Origin: Methanobacteriaceae archaeon | Lineage (GTDB): Archaea; Methanobacteriota; Methanobacteria; Methanobacteriales; Methanobacteriaceae | Length of the DNA: 64,000 nucleotides | Assembly (NCBI GenBank): GCA_030656015.1 | Contig: JAUSNX010000004.1 | Location: forward strand, 248,001-312,000 | Direction: 5' to 3' | Shown here: piece by piece, positions 43,672-54,850 of the stretch | How the letters are laid out: every line of letters starts with the position of its first letter | Numbering within the stretch: position 1 is the first letter of the stretch | Program-made: the position numbers and the translations under genes | Notes under the pieces: generated by a model | Seen by the model: only the letters and a program-made list of their open reading frames with translations | What the model was told of the DNA's origin: nothing | Database searches by the model: none

Positions 43672-44367
43672 CTATTGTATTTTAGAATTTAAAAAACCAT
43701 AGCTCGTTTCCAATAATTTATAAGTCATAAAAAACGATTCAAAAGACGTAACATTCTCTGGTATCTCATAAACCAAAGTAGGGTAACCTGCTAAGGCCAA
43801 TGGTTTAGAAAATAGAAATGCAGAAGAACTTTTATATTTTGCATTTTTGGCTGCAGGATAATAATTGAAATTTAAGCCACTAAATTTAATATTTTGTGCA
43901 ATAGTCACCGAAGGATTATCCATCTGAGGTGTAGCAACATAATATCCTTCACCATAGCCCGTTTGGTGTGCATGAGATATAATAACCAGATTATAGTCCG
44001 ATTTTTTAACATCGGGCAGTATGAAGGTGGCTGCTAAGCCTTCACCATTTTTACGGCCTTGAGAGTAATCTTGAGGATTTTTTTCTACTACAATATTATA
44101 ATTGATTATTTCTACTGGAGTTAGAAGAGCAAAAACCCGGGCAGCCCATTGTTCTGGAGCAATGGCAATAGATTCACGGGCATGAATACCAGTTACTATG
44201 GCAATTTTAATTTTAGAATCACCATAATGTGCATAGACATCCTTAGTTACATATCCCCTATCATCTGAACCAATCTGGGAATGGGTGCTCAAATTAAGTA
44301 GAACCAGTGGTATTAATATGATGGCCATAATCAATATGGCCACGATATAACTATTTTTAAATTCCAT
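43672..44367 (-). CDS. Membrane-anchored protein with M14 carboxypeptidase-like motifs
   Basis: 231 residues. One N-terminal membrane helix (about 8-27) is followed by an extracellular domain. GIHARESIA contains the H-x-x-E metal pair of M14 zinc carboxypeptidases. IISHAHQTGYGEG could supply the third ligand, and VYEIPE near the C-terminus could supply the catalytic glutamate. The spacing is shorter than in classical carboxypeptidases, so it may be a reduced member acting on pseudomurein peptides or other wall material. This is inference from motifs. ATG 44367 follows GAGAT. It is downstream of mfnF on the same strand but separated by 79 bp. Confidence 0.5.
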   Translation of the reverse strand: MEFKNSYIVAILIMAIILIPLVLLNLSTHSQIGSDDRGYVTKDVYAHYGDSKIKIAIVTGIHARESIAIAPEQWAARVFALLTPVEIINYNIVVEKNPQDYSQGRKNGEGLAATFILPDVKKSDYNLVIISHAHQTGYGEGYYVATPQMDNPSVTIAQNIKFSGLNFNYYPAAKNAKYKSSSAFLFSKPLALAGYPTLVYEIPENVTSFESFFMTYKLLETSYGFLNSKIQ

Positions 44368-44446
44368 GCAATCAATCTCTGTGAAAATGATGAATAATCT
44401 AATAATAATTTAATAAAGGTATAGTTGATTAATGTTGATAATTAAT

Positions 44447-45472
44447 TTACTCATCACTCAAATAATCTTCCATCATTATAGCAGTTCCCACAGCCGGGGC
44501 CACTACACATTCTTCAGGTGTTAAAAATTCATCCATTCCCGTGAAATCAAGTCCTGCCATTTCAACAGCACGAGCAGCCAGAATATTTCTCCCCAATCCG
44601 GTGGTGATTACTTCATCCAAAAATTCCCTCTCAGCAACCTCTGAAATCGCCTCTGAAATCTTAAGGGCCTGTTGTGAGTAAATATAATCACCAATGGATT
44701 CAATATCAGATGTACTTAATACATCAAGATCGCCACAAAGTACCCTTGAAATTCGCCTTAGAGAATCTTTTTTTTCTTTACCCGCACCATCAGGAGTATC
44801 ACAGCTGTATTCCTCTTTAGTGATGTTGCCCAGAACATGATGAACATCAGCAGATATGGCAAAAAGCTCAGAAGATACTCTAAACCATCCCTCATCAAAT
44901 GGTACTTTATCTACTAGGGCCGCTACATTGGTCCTTAGGGTTCCAGTATAGACCATTTCACCAGTTCCTAATCTTTCCAAGTCCGATCTGCCACGAGCGC
45001 ATTCTAAACCATTTTTAATAGGAATAATATCTGTTGTAGTGCTTCCCACATCAACCAGAATACAATTTTGGGACATTATGGATGCTATCTGAGAGGTGGC
45101 AATCCAATTGGCTGCAGCCACTTGAAGTGGATCTGAAATAACTTGAGAAGCATTCATCATTCCAGAAAGGCCCACATAAGCCACTGGAACATTAAATGTA
45201 TCTTCAACTTTTTTAACAATATCTAAAACACCATCTTTTTTGGTCTCATAAGCATCAACCAGTTCTGCAGTCATAGAGACTCCTACTGCATCTAATTGAT
45301 CGATTTCTTCCCCAATTAAATCCAGCAAATAGTCCCCCAACTCTTCATTTTTCATCCACATAGGGAGATATCTGAAATCGGTTTTTATATTTTCGATATC
45401 TCCTCCCTGATCAAAATCAATGATGGCCAAGTCGGTATTGGCCCCACCAATATCAAATCCTGCTATTTTCAT
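44447..45472 (-). CDS. mfnF: Methanofuran biosynthesis coupling enzyme (MfnF)
   Basis: 341 residues of the ASKHA/hydantoinase-like fold. The N-terminal phosphate loop is GFDIGGANTDLAIID and the second is ILVDVGSTTTDIIPI, with TGLGRNILAARAVEM in the last third. The family, once annotated as an H4MPT-linked C1 transfer protein, is MfnF. MfnF joins the furan phosphate to gamma-glutamyltyramine during methanofuran synthesis. GGTGAT lies 5 nt before the ATG. mfnD, the preceding gene on this strand, supplies the glutamyltyramine, so the two act in consecutive parts of one pathway. Confidence 0.92.
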   Translation of the reverse strand: MKIAGFDIGGANTDLAIIDFDQGGDIENIKTDFRYLPMWMKNEELGDYLLDLIGEEIDQLDAVGVSMTAELVDAYETKKDGVLDIVKKVEDTFNVPVAYVGLSGMMNASQVISDPLQVAAANWIATSQIASIMSQNCILVDVGSTTTDIIPIKNGLECARGRSDLERLGTGEMVYTGTLRTNVAALVDKVPFDEGWFRVSSELFAISADVHHVLGNITKEEYSCDTPDGAGKEKKDSLRRISRVLCGDLDVLSTSDIESIGDYIYSQQALKISEAISEVAEREFLDEVITTGLGRNILAARAVEMAGLDFTGMDEFLTPEECVVAPAVGTAIMMEDYLSDE

Positions 45473-45544
45473 TAGAAATCACCTTTCTTGATAAATTTAA
45501 ATAAAAATTCAATTATAGATCTTAGTTAAAATTATAATAGTTTA

Positions 45545-46729
45545 TTAGTTTTTAATGATAATATCCAATTTTTCAGCCCCTTTTTGGAATTCAGAACATC
45601 CAGAAAGATTTAAATCACTTGGAAGATTTCCCCTAGCTGAATCAGCAATTGCTAGCCCCAGATTAATATCCATTAAATTTCTTAAAGCCACATAGGGTGT
45701 GGTAAGGCGAGAGTTAATTTCTATAAAATAAATTTTATCCGAAAGAATCAAATCAACACCCACATAACCTTTAAGGCCATCAATAGACTCCACAATATTT
45801 TTAGCAATACCTAATGCTTCATATTTTAAGGGGTGATCCCAGGGAACTTTACCACCACTATATTCTAGCTCACCATCATCAAATTCAATTTTTTGAAGAT
45901 TCAAGCTAATAGGAACGGCATTAATACCATTAGAAAGTAAGCTGACACTGCAGGCCTGACCTTCCACAAAATCTTGAAGTAAAACATGAGGAAGTGATGT
46001 TTCCATAGATTTTAACGATTCATAAAGTTCTTCAATGGAATTTAAAACTTTTATTCCCTGGCAAGCAACTCCATCAGCCGGTTTAATAATCATTTTCTTA
46101 TTATTATAAAATAAATTAGAGAATTTATCTGATAATTTATAGAGTATTTTATTTGATGATTTAAGATGATTTTTTTCTTTTAATTCATTCCTAAATTCAT
46201 CTAAATCAATTTTATAGGTATTTATGAGATTTATATTAATATTGGTGTTTTTATAGTTTTTATTAATTTGATTCTGAATCTTTTTAAGATGTTCATAAGT
46301 TTCTAATTTATCCGAACATTTTAAAACAGCATCTGAAGTTGATCCCAGTACAGTTACACCATTATTCTCAATTATTTTAGTTAATTTATAAAGTTCCATA
46401 TCTTCTTCAGCCGCTACAAATATGCAAGCTTCAAAGTTAGAAATATTTGATTCCAGCCAATTTTCTAAATCAGAACAATTTTTAGGATTAAAATTTACAG
46501 TTAAAGGATCACATGCATCCCATTTTTGTAAATATTCATTTTTCAATAATTTTTCGGCAATTAAATAACTAACTTCGAAGGTTCTAGACAGTCCTATAGA
46601 ATGTTTAATTGAATGTTCTATTTTATTAAAATCGTCCAGAAGGCCTTCCAACATGGCCCTGCCTTCAAATAAAAATTCAGGATCTTCCAGGCCCATTACT
46701 GTTGCATATTCGAAAATAAGAACTTTCAA
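45545..46729 (-). CDS. mfnD: Tyramine-L-glutamate ligase (MfnD)
   Basis: 394 residues of the ATP-grasp fold. [17 protein letters not shown] (ATP-binding strand and loop), [18 protein letters not shown] and the metal-binding [19 protein letters not shown] are clear. MfnD attaches glutamate to tyramine in methanofuran synthesis. The middle region (about 150-215) is very Asn/Lys-rich and AT-coded, longer than the core needs. The start is a TTG at 46729 overlapping the wecC stop by 4 nt (TTGA), with GGAAGG just upstream, so translation is coupled to wecC even though the two genes belong to different pathways. Confidence 0.9.
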   Translation of the reverse strand: MKVLIFEYATVMGLEDPEFLFEGRAMLEGLLDDFNKIEHSIKHSIGLSRTFEVSYLIAEKLLKNEYLQKWDACDPLTVNFNPKNCSDLENWLESNISNFEACIFVAAEEDMELYKLTKIIENNGVTVLGSTSDAVLKCSDKLETYEHLKKIQNQINKNYKNTNININLINTYKIDLDEFRNELKEKNHLKSSNKILYKLSDKFSNLFYNNKKMIIKPADGVACQGIKVLNSIEELYESLKSMETSLPHVLLQDFVEGQACSVSLLSNGINAVPISLNLQKIEFDDGELEYSGGKVPWDHPLKYEALGIAKNIVESIDGLKGYVGVDLILSDKIYFIEINSRLTTPYVALRNLMDINLGLAIADSARGNLPSDLNLSGCSEFQKGAEKLDIIIKN

Positions 46730-48027
46730 GGCCTTCCAACTCCCTTAAAAATAACACCCTCCTCTCTGAACTTTTCCGGGTCTAAAATGGGCCTAGTGCA
46801 GACAAAAACTGATTTTTCAATCATTTCAGGAGTTATATCAAAGTACTCTCTATGATCTGTGATTAAAACAACACAATCACATTTTAATGCTTCTTCTAAG
46901 GAAACTGGTTCTGCGCCCATGGCCATGATTATTTCAGAATTTACATGGGGATCATGGGCCATGACTCTAGCGTCTTGAGAAGATAATTCCCTGATAAGAG
47001 GTTCAGCCGGCGTTTCCCGAGCATCCGCCACATTTCCCTTATATGCAACACCTAAAACACCAATAGTAGAACCATTTAATGATTTATCAACTTCTTGAAG
47101 TGCTTTTTCAATTATATGTGCTACATGGTGAGGCATATGCTCATTAATATTTCTTGCTGTTTTAATTAACTTTGAAGGATTTTCCGTTTCTTCAGCCATC
47201 TCTACAATGAAATAAGGGTCAATAGATAGACAATGACCACCTACACCTGGCCCAGGGGTGTGAATATCTACTCTTGGATGGAAATTAGCTGCTTTAATTG
47301 CATCAATAGCATCTATTCCCACAGACTCACAAACCATGGCTAGTTCATTGGCCAGAGCAATATTAGTGTCCCTATAAGTGTTTTCCATTAATTTAACCAT
47401 TTCAGCAGTCATTAAATCCTTGACAGTGATAACTTCACCTTTAGTGATTTTTTCATACAAAAAAACAGCTTTTTTTGAGCTTTCAGCATCAATACCTCCA
47501 ATAACTCGAGCATTATGGGTCATTTCATATAATGTGTTATAAGGAAGAGCTCTTTCAGGAGTATAAGCAACTTTAAAGTCATTTATAGAGTTAAGGCCAC
47601 TTTCCTCTAAAATAGGGATTACCACATTTTCACAGGTTCCTGGTGGAATTGTACTTTCAATTATGACCAGATCTCCTTTTTTAAGGCCATTAGAAATCAT
47701 TTTACAAGCAGATATTACTGCAGAAAGGTCTGAGCATTTATTTTGATCTACGGGAGTAGGTACAATAACAATCAGCACATTAGAATTCTTAACAGCTTCT
47801 GAAGCATTTGTAGTAGCCCTTAAATTACCACTAAACACTACTTCATTTACCAGTTCATTTAACCCAGGTTCCATTATGGGAGAAATACCAGAATTAACAT
47901 TTTCAACAGTACTCTGATTTATGTCAACACCCACTACTTTAAAACCATTTTTTGCAAAAAGTGAAGCAGTTGGCAGCCCTATATGGCCTAAACCAAATAT
48001 AACTATGTTACAGCCTTCTTCAGTCAT
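46726..48027 (-). CDS. wecC: UDP-N-acetyl-D-mannosamine dehydrogenase
   Basis: 433 residues of the UDP-glucose/UDP-ManNAc dehydrogenase family. It has the NAD loop [19 protein letters not shown], the catalytic lysine/asparagine region [20 protein letters not shown] and the active-site loop [16 protein letters not shown], with the C-terminal UDP-binding domain [19 protein letters not shown]. It oxidises UDP-ManNAc to UDP-ManNAcA for surface polysaccharide or S-layer glycans. GGAGAT lies 5 nt before the ATG. The gene for the preceding step, wecB, is 290 bp upstream on the same strand. Confidence 0.94.
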   Translation of the reverse strand: MTEEGCNIVIFGLGHIGLPTASLFAKNGFKVVGVDINQSTVENVNSGISPIMEPGLNELVNEVVFSGNLRATTNASEAVKNSNVLIVIVPTPVDQNKCSDLSAVISACKMISNGLKKGDLVIIESTIPPGTCENVVIPILEESGLNSINDFKVAYTPERALPYNTLYEMTHNARVIGGIDAESSKKAVFLYEKITKGEVITVKDLMTAEMVKLMENTYRDTNIALANELAMVCESVGIDAIDAIKAANFHPRVDIHTPGPGVGGHCLSIDPYFIVEMAEETENPSKLIKTARNINEHMPHHVAHIIEKALQEVDKSLNGSTIGVLGVAYKGNVADARETPAEPLIRELSSQDARVMAHDPHVNSEIIMAMGAEPVSLEEALKCDCVVLITDHREYFDITPEMIEKSVFVCTRPILDPEKFREEGVIFKGVGRP

Positions 48028-48300
48028 TTTATCTCCTGTTTTTTAAATAAAACATAATATTTGAATTTTAATTGAATCATATAATTTATTTGATAACTTT
48101 AACAAATAATTACTTTTAAAACACTTGATTCTATCTATAGATTAAGTAAGTAAATCTTTATAGAATATAGCTATTGAATTAATTAAATAAATGTAACTAT
48201 TATTTATAGAATTAGCATACTCTCTAGCATAATCCCTCTAAAAAAAATATTCCTACATAAAAAAAATTAATTAAATTAATTAAAAACAACATAAAAAAAA

Positions 48301-48330
48301 TTAAAAATAATTAAAAATAATTAAAAATAA
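48301..48330. repeat. Tandem 10-bp AT repeat at the wecB stop codon
   Basis: TTAAAAATAA is repeated three times in a row and supplies stop codons in the wecB frame. The 293-bp gap from here to wecC (48028-48320) is otherwise very AT-rich with no gene. On the minus strand the repeat gives short T runs that may terminate wecB transcription. Confidence 0.6.
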
Positions 48331-49640
48331 TTTTGAAGGTATTTATCAAATAAAACCAACTTATTTTTCAAATCAAGATCTTCATGAGGAAATCCTGCTT
48401 CATTATTTTCATAAACAACTCTAATTAAAGCATTTTGAGTGCTTTCAAATTCTCTGACAGTGATATTTGATTCTATCAATTCAATTTTTCTTTTAAATTG
48501 ATTCATGATATCTTCTGGAGATTTTATTTCTAATTCCCCATTTTCATAATCAGTTAAAGTAACATTCAAAATTCTAGAAGATGCATTACCATCACCATAT
48601 GGATTAACAGCCTTTTTCATTGTTTCCCTGGTTTTTGGATCATTCATAATAAGATTGGCCGTTTCAATAATTTTATCTTTATTGGAACCCACCAAAATGT
48701 TTCCCCCAGCGGTAACAGTTTCAGGACGTTCCGTATTATATCTCAATGTCATACAAGGCACATCTAGAGTTATGGCCTCCTCTTGGAGTCCTCCCGAGTC
48801 AGTCATGATCATATCAGAATTAGATAATAATAGTAGGAAATCTAAATAACCAACAGGTTTTATGAGTTTTATATTATCTTTTTTAACCAGTTTAGAGAGA
48901 AGACCGAAGTTTTCCAGGTTTTTTAAGGTTCGCGGATGTACCGGAAAAATAATGGTTAATTCGTCCAGTTCTATTAATGCATCCGTGATTTGAGTGAGTC
49001 TTTCTAGATTATCCACATTTTCTGCCCGGTGCATGGTTAAAGTGAGGATTTTTTCATCCCCTTCAAATTGATCAAGAATATTTGAGTTATTTTCTGCAAT
49101 TTTGAGGTTTCTTAAACAGGCATCTACCACAGTATTACCCGTTATAATCACATTTTTAGGATTTATGCCTTCTACAATTAGATTTATCGCTGATTCCTCA
49201 GTGGGAACATAATATAACTGAGAACAAACATCTGCCACCATACGATTAATTTCCTCAGGCATGGTTTTATCAAAAGACCTGAGACCTGCTTCTACATGGC
49301 CCACGGGAATGTGTAACTTAGATGCCACAATAGCACCAGCAAGGACGGCGTTGGTATCACCCTGGACCATCACCATATCTGGTTTTTCTTCCACAAAAAC
49401 ATTTTCAATACCTTTCATCATTTCTGCAGTCTGTTCGCCATGCGATCCAGAACCTACACCAATATTGTAGTCTGGAGTCGGCAATTCAAGATCAGAAAAA
49501 AATTGATCAGACATTTCATGATCATAGTGCTGGCCGGTGTGAATTAAAACATAATCAAGATTTCTTTTTATTATTTCATCAATTACTGGGGCCATTTTAA
49601 TTATTTCCGGCCGAGTTCCTATTACAATAGCTATTTTCAT
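48321..49640 (-). CDS. wecB: UDP-N-acetylglucosamine 2-epimerase (non-hydrolysing)
   Basis: 439 residues. The GT-B-like epimerase core is clear: [57 protein letters not shown], and the UDP-binding [14 protein letters not shown]. The last about 60 residues ([19 protein letters not shown] onward) are an extra helical tail beyond the usual 365-380-residue enzyme. It interconverts UDP-GlcNAc and UDP-ManNAc, feeding wecC. GAGGTATGTGTC precedes the ATG. Three copies of a 10-bp TTAAAAATAA unit (48301-48330) overlap its stop codon. Confidence 0.94.
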   Translation of the reverse strand: MKIAIVIGTRPEIIKMAPVIDEIIKRNLDYVLIHTGQHYDHEMSDQFFSDLELPTPDYNIGVGSGSHGEQTAEMMKGIENVFVEEKPDMVMVQGDTNAVLAGAIVASKLHIPVGHVEAGLRSFDKTMPEEINRMVADVCSQLYYVPTEESAINLIVEGINPKNVIITGNTVVDACLRNLKIAENNSNILDQFEGDEKILTLTMHRAENVDNLERLTQITDALIELDELTIIFPVHPRTLKNLENFGLLSKLVKKDNIKLIKPVGYLDFLLLLSNSDMIMTDSGGLQEEAITLDVPCMTLRYNTERPETVTAGGNILVGSNKDKIIETANLIMNDPKTRETMKKAVNPYGDGNASSRILNVTLTDYENGELEIKSPEDIMNQFKRKIELIESNITVREFESTQNALIRVVYENNEAGFPHEDLDLKNKLVLFDKYLQNYF

Positions 49641-49903
49641 GACACATACCTCATCTAAAGCTTTATAAATTTATATTAATTGTTATATTAGTTCAAAATT
49701 AATTTCTTAATTGAACATTCACTATTATAAAATCAATTATAGTTATAAAAATTATATTATAAGAATATTTTAGCTAAATTATGTTATAAATTATCTTCTA
49801 AATTCATTTAATTTCATATCATCGATTTAAATAAATATTAGCCGGAAAATACATTGTAATAGTAGAATAATAAATATTTACTTAGGAAAAAGAATAAAAT
49901 TAG

Positions 49904-51412
49904 CTATTCTTGTGAATCTCTCTTTCTTTTGGCCCTATACTCATCAATAACATTCCATAATTTCTCTTTCTCGTCTTGGTTCCTTTGTTTTTTAATTTTG
50001 TTCTTCCATATTTGAATTTCCTTATCCAAGATTTCTGATTTAACTATGGCAAAATCTTTACCCATTTTAATCCCTATTTTAGAAGATTTAATTAGGGGAA
50101 TATCATTATTTTCTAAAACTTCCTTTGCTTGAGGTGGCATTTCATCAGAGACAATAATGGCCTTTAAAGATAATTTAGAAAGTAAAGATGCTGTTTGAGA
50201 TCCTCCTCCACGAGAATTTAAAATAAACACCACATCTCCACTTTTTAAATCTCCTTGATGATATGATTCATTTATTCCATCCCTAGTAAATGATTTAATA
50301 ATTTTAACGGGTACTGTTTTATCTGAGACTTCAATTGTTTTAATTTTATTAAAAGTCTTTAATTTTTCTTCTAATTTCTCTCTTAAGATTTTTTCATTAT
50401 TATAACTCATTTGAAGTTTTTTAATGATATTTATTTTAGAAGACACCTTCTTTTCCAGTAAAATTTCGTTGGAGTAATCCTGTTGAAGTTTTTCCAGCTT
50501 GAATTTAAGTTTAGATGATTTTTTCTTCTGTTTTCTAATTTTATTTTTAAGCAGTTTATTTTTGTGCCTCAAATTTTTTATTGCATCATCTTGATTTTTA
50601 ATTTGAGATTCTTGTTGATTTATGCGTCTTTTTAATTTTATTAAAGTTTCTTGAGAATCTAAATTTGAGTCTGAATTGGAATCCAATCCTGTTTTTAAAT
50701 CAGAAACTAATATATTATCAAAATTTGATTTTTCAGCTTTTATGGTGACTTTTGAATCATTGATAAAATCTAAAGCTTTAGTTATAGGCATTCCATTAAT
50801 AAAAAGAGTTTTAACCTCTTCTCTCTCGTTAAATGAAAAATTTTTCTCTTTTCCTCTTTTATCAATTTGATTGAACTTTTTTTCATAATTTTTATAAGTT
50901 TTAATTGCTGCTGCTAGAGCATCCCGCTGGTGAGCATTATTTGGAGAAAAATTAGATTTTCTATCTCTTAAAAACTCATCTACCATTTCTTTTTTAGATC
51001 CAACAGTGAATACACTTGAGGGAGAATCTATTTTAGCATTTAAAGAAGCAGCTAATTTTTTTACCATTTTAGGAGGTGGATAAACATCACTGGCAACTAT
51101 AATTGCACGGCCATGATTAATTATTTCTCTAACCACCTCAGAATATTTGGCCTCTTTAAAACTTTTTAATGAAAGAATATGGCCATTTAAATCAATTATT
51201 GCAATCCCGACTGTCAATCCCGGATCAAAACCAATTATAGTTCTCTTTTTATATTCAATTTTTGGATTATCCTTTTTAAAATTAGAATCATTATCAGAAT
51301 CTGTTTTGGAAATGGAATTAAAACTAAAATAACCATTAAAATTTTCAGGTATTTTATCTGAATCTTCTTTAGAATTTTCCAAATTGTTTTCTTCAAAATT
51401 CTCGTAAAACAG
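49904..51412 (-). CDS. DUF460 protein, RNase H-like fold with coiled coil; CTG start proposed
   Basis: About 502 residues from CTG 51412, or 492 from TTG 51382. AAGGAGG (51421-51427) is 8 nt from the CTG but 38 nt from the TTG, so CTG is preferred. An RNase H-like N-terminal domain starts TIIGFDPGLTVGIAIIDLNG, with ALAAAIKTYKNYEK near 175. A long coiled coil follows (about 240-345, KIRKQKKKSSKLKFKLEKLQ). The C-terminal domain includes DVVFILNSRGGGSQTASLL. The family is widespread in euryarchaea; a nuclease or nucleic-acid role is suggested by the fold but unproven. The 325-bp gap upstream, to truA (51413-51737), holds nothing else. Confidence 0.8.
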   Translation of the reverse strand: MFYENFEENNLENSKEDSDKIPENFNGYFSFNSISKTDSDNDSNFKKDNPKIEYKKRTIIGFDPGLTVGIAIIDLNGHILSLKSFKEAKYSEVVREIINHGRAIIVASDVYPPPKMVKKLAASLNAKIDSPSSVFTVGSKKEMVDEFLRDRKSNFSPNNAHQRDALAAAIKTYKNYEKKFNQIDKRGKEKNFSFNEREEVKTLFINGMPITKALDFINDSKVTIKAEKSNFDNILVSDLKTGLDSNSDSNLDSQETLIKLKRRINQQESQIKNQDDAIKNLRHKNKLLKNKIRKQKKKSSKLKFKLEKLQQDYSNEILLEKKVSSKINIIKKLQMSYNNEKILREKLEEKLKTFNKIKTIEVSDKTVPVKIIKSFTRDGINESYHQGDLKSGDVVFILNSRGGGSQTASLLSKLSLKAIIVSDEMPPQAKEVLENNDIPLIKSSKIGIKMGKDFAIVKSEILDKEIQIWKNKIKKQRNQDEKEKLWNVIDEYRAKRKRDSQE

Positions 51413-51737
51413 AGAAATTTCCTCCTTGAAAAATATAAATGCTTGGCATTTAAACTTTAATTTGTAAAAAGCTCATTTTCAGAGATTGATTAATTATTAA
51501 TATAAAATATTACTATAAAATTCAAGTTTAGTATTGATTTGTGTTATTGATTGTAATATGAATAAAAATTATATTTATTATTTATCTAATCAAACAAAAT
51601 AATAAAATTTTCAATTCACCTTAAAAATGAATAAATAAATAGAATATCAAGAATAATAATGAAAAAATTAAAAAAAGTGAATTGTTAGTTCAAAGTTTTT
51701 AATTAGAATAAACCCCATCTAATTCCTTAACTAAGAT

Positions 51738-52598
51738 TCATTGTTGTTTTAAAGATTCCAAATCATTAATCATTGTTTCCTCTAAAAGGGTTGCTGATTT
51801 ATGTTTGAATAATTCGTCTTTTAGAGTTGATTGGAATCTATAGCAAGCATAATTATCATAAGTAAAGTTAAGATTTTTATAGGTAACATCCATTAAAATC
51901 AGATTTTCCGGCACCATAGGTTTTAAAGGAATATTTTTTTCTGGATTTAACATCTCAATTATATCTGAAGGTTTTATTTTACCATTACCTGCTTCTAAAA
52001 TTGTTTTTACCATTTTTCTAACCATGTTCCACAGAAAACTTTCTCCAGCAACATCAATAACTATTATTTCACCATTTTTAGAAACTTTGACTTCATCCAC
52101 AGTTCTCAAAGGATTTCTTTCACTTCTTTTTGAAAAATTAATGAAATTATGAGTGCCCTCGAAATATGAAGCTGCTTCTATCATTTTTTCCAAATTAAAT
52201 CCATTTTCTGATGGAATATCAAGTTCCCATAAAAGAGGATATCTGCTTGCATTCTCAGAAATTATGTATTTATAGTGGCGTTTTAAGGCATGTCTTGGCT
52301 TAAACCCATAATGAACTGGGGCCTTGGCTAAAATTTGAATATCTTCCGGAAGATGGTCATTAATTTGATTTATAATAACTTCTTTTTCACTCATGAAAGA
52401 TATTACATTACCTAAAGCATGAACCCCCCGGTCCGTGCGGCCAGCAATAGAAAAATAAGATTTTTTCAGATCCTCAACCAAATTAGCTTTCTTTAATGCG
52501 TAAATTAGCTCTCCCTCAACAGTACGATGATTAGGCTGCCTTTGAAACCCGTGAAAATTAGTTCCAATATATGCAACTTTTAAAGCGACTTTTTTCAT
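51738..52598 (-). CDS. truA: tRNA pseudouridine synthase A
   Basis: 286 residues. The TruA core has YIGTNFHGFQRQPNHRTVEG, the catalytic aspartate in AGRTDRGVHALGNVISF, the RHALKRHYKYII segment and SFLWNMVRKMVKTIL. It converts uridines 38-40 in the tRNA anticodon arm to pseudouridine. AAGGTG lies 8 nt before the ATG. The gene stands alone between the DUF460 gene and the divergent transporter gene; the 260-bp upstream region contains only AT-rich promoter sequence. Confidence 0.96.
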   Translation of the reverse strand: MKKVALKVAYIGTNFHGFQRQPNHRTVEGELIYALKKANLVEDLKKSYFSIAGRTDRGVHALGNVISFMSEKEVIINQINDHLPEDIQILAKAPVHYGFKPRHALKRHYKYIISENASRYPLLWELDIPSENGFNLEKMIEAASYFEGTHNFINFSKRSERNPLRTVDEVKVSKNGEIIVIDVAGESFLWNMVRKMVKTILEAGNGKIKPSDIIEMLNPEKNIPLKPMVPENLILMDVTYKNLNFTYDNYACYRFQSTLKDELFKHKSATLLEETMINDLESLKQQ

Positions 52599-52859
52599 GA
52601 AATAACACCTTAAATAACTTATAGATAGTATCTGTGAAAAATTATAAAAAATTATAGTTTATAATTCATTTTGAATTAGTTTAGAAGTAGTATATATTCT
52701 AGTTAACTAATGTATTTATCTTAAAAATGTTTATAGTTTAATATAAATAAACAGAAACAATCAACATTCTGAGTAAGAGTAATAAAAAAAATAAGACTAA
52801 AAAATAAGACGAATAATTGTAATTAAACGACATTTTCTAACATTTGAGGAGAAATTTGT

Positions 52860-53780
52860 ATGAAAAGGTTATGGGGATATTTAAGCGTAATTACTGCCAC
52901 GTTGTTTTTTGGTATAGCTACCCCATTTAACAAAATATTGCTACAAGAAATGCACCCCCTAACCATTGCTGCCTTGACTTATACAGTTGCTGGAATCTTT
53001 TTATTCACGATTCGACAATCACCCCTTAAAGAAAAAGCCTTAAATGTTTTAAACAAAAAAAATAACTCTGAAAACTTTATTAATAAAAAAGATTATGTAA
53101 TTCTGATTGTGACTGCCCTATTCACTGCTTTTATAGCACCCATACTCTATTTAAACGGTTTAAATCAAACAACTGCAGTGAATGCGTCACTTTTGCTAAA
53201 TGTCGAAGTACTCTTCATAATAATCATGAGTTTAATCTTATTTAAAGAAGTTCTTAGGAAAAAGGACATTTTAGGAATGGGCCTTATTATTGTGGGAGCT
53301 GTTTATCTTGCTACAAAAGGAGAAATAGCAGATATCTTCTTCAAAGAAAGTTTTATAGGGAGTCTTCTGATTATTGCAGCTGCTTTCTTTTGGAGTGTTG
53401 ATACTGTACTAAGCAAATTTTTAAGCAATAAAAGAGATTTAATATGGATCGCTGGGCTTAAAAGTTCTATTGGAGGAATATTTCTATTAATAACTACCTT
53501 ATTTTTAGGAATAAGTCTTAAAACTCCCTGGGAAATGTTGCCGTTGCTTCTTTTTGTGGCAATTTTTAGCATCGGTAGTTCATTTATTCTAATTTATTTC
53601 GCCATAAGAGAACTAGGATCTACCCGAGTAGGGGCCATATTCCCATTATCATCCCTATTTGGGGCAATATTTGCATTTATAATTTTAGGAGAACCTTTAA
53701 CTGCAATAGAATTGTTATTTGGATTATTAATGCTTTTAGGAGTTTTTATCCTCTATTGGAATCCGAAAAAAATGTCTTAA
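52860..53780 (+). CDS. DMT-family (EamA) transporter
   Basis: 306 residues with ten hydrophobic helices arranged as two EamA repeats (about 5-150 and 155-303). The first repeat has ITATLFFGIATPFNKILLQE and VNASLLLNVEVLFIIIMSL, and the second IIAAAFFWSVDTVLSKFLSN and GAIFPLSSLFGAIFAFIILGE. Members export or import small metabolites such as amino acids or sugars; the substrate cannot be told. Residues 60-80 form a loop rich in Asn/Lys between helices. GGAG lies 8 nt before the ATG. It appears to be a single gene. Confidence 0.9.
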   Translation: MKRLWGYLSVITATLFFGIATPFNKILLQEMHPLTIAALTYTVAGIFLFTIRQSPLKEKALNVLNKKNNSENFINKKDYVILIVTALFTAFIAPILYLNGLNQTTAVNASLLLNVEVLFIIIMSLILFKEVLRKKDILGMGLIIVGAVYLATKGEIADIFFKESFIGSLLIIAAAFFWSVDTVLSKFLSNKRDLIWIAGLKSSIGGIFLLITTLFLGISLKTPWEMLPLLLFVAIFSIGSSFILIYFAIRELGSTRVGAIFPLSSLFGAIFAFIILGEPLTAIELLFGLLMLLGVFILYWNPKKMS

Positions 53781-53977
53781 ATTACGTTTTGTCATGGTAA
53801 TAAAATATTAATGGGATTTATTCAAATAATTTAAAATTCTAAGAATTGTATATCTCTAAAAATTATAATCAATAGTATTATAATCAATAGTATAATTATA
53901 ACTATTTTAATTTAATATTAGTAGATTAGATACTGCAATAAAATTTTAATAAAAAATCAGATTTATTAGGTGTAAAA

Positions 53978-54718
53978 ATGTCGTTCCAAGATAATAAAAT
54001 GCTTATTATTCCTGCAGTTGATATTAAAAATGGAAAATGCGTCCAGCTGGTTCAAGGAAAACCCGGCACTGAACAGATAATAATTGAAAATCCTGCTGAA
54101 GTTGCCAGAAGCTGGGAAGAAAAAAATGCCACCAATATCCATGTTATCGATCTAGATGGGGCCTTTGGTGAAAAAAATAATATTTCTGTGGTGAAAAAAA
54201 TTTTAGATACAGTTTCTGTCCCCATACAGATGGGCGGGGGTATAAGAACTAAGGAATATGCTAAGGAACTTCTGGATATGGGAATTAAAAGAATCATTCT
54301 CGGGACCATGGCCATTGAAAATCCACAGATCGTGCAAGAACTCGCTAATGAATACGGTAGCGAAAGAATAATGGTTTCTCTAGATAGTAAAGACTCTAAA
54401 GTCGTGATAAAAGGATGGACTGAAAAAACTTCTAGAACAGCGCCAGAAATGGGACAAATTTTAGAAGAAAACGGAGCAGGTGGAATATTATTCACCAATG
54501 TTGATGTGGAAGGACTTTTGAATGGATTTAATTTAGATCCAGTCCTTGAATTAGTAAATGCTGTCAAAATACCTATTGTATATTCTGGCGGAATAAGTTC
54601 TCTTGAAGATATTAAAACACTGCAAAAAACAGGAGTTAAAGGAATAGTTATTGGTTCCGCTATTTATAAAGGAAAAATTGACTTTGAAAAAACTCTTAAA
54701 TATGAAAATATTATTTAA
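53978..54718 (+). CDS. hisA: Phosphoribosylformimino-AICAR ribotide isomerase
   Basis: 246 residues of the HisA/HisF barrel. The catalytic aspartate is in [16 protein letters not shown] and the second is in [17 protein letters not shown]. Phosphate-binding loops are [21 protein letters not shown] and [13 protein letters not shown]. HisA opens the ribose of ProFAR in histidine synthesis; the second aspartate pattern and [11 protein letters not shown] separate it from HisF. GGTG precedes the ATG. The other his genes are not in the window, so it is an isolated his gene, as is common in methanogens. Confidence 0.95.
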   Translation: MSFQDNKMLIIPAVDIKNGKCVQLVQGKPGTEQIIIENPAEVARSWEEKNATNIHVIDLDGAFGEKNNISVVKKILDTVSVPIQMGGGIRTKEYAKELLDMGIKRIILGTMAIENPQIVQELANEYGSERIMVSLDSKDSKVVIKGWTEKTSRTAPEMGQILEENGAGGILFTNVDVEGLLNGFNLDPVLELVNAVKIPIVYSGGISSLEDIKTLQKTGVKGIVIGSAIYKGKIDFEKTLKYENII

Positions 54719-54850
54719 AACTCTTCTAAATTAAATTTAATAAATTTAAAAATCAATTAAGATAAATATTAACTATAAAATATTGAAAAAATAATTGAAA
54801 ACTTTTATAATTACTTTATTTCAATTAATACCAATTATAAGGTGAAAACC

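Noticed and set aside
54052-54567. Minus-strand open frame of 171 codons
   Set aside because: It is antisense to hisA, whose motifs are complete; serine-rich composition is typical of a shadow frame.
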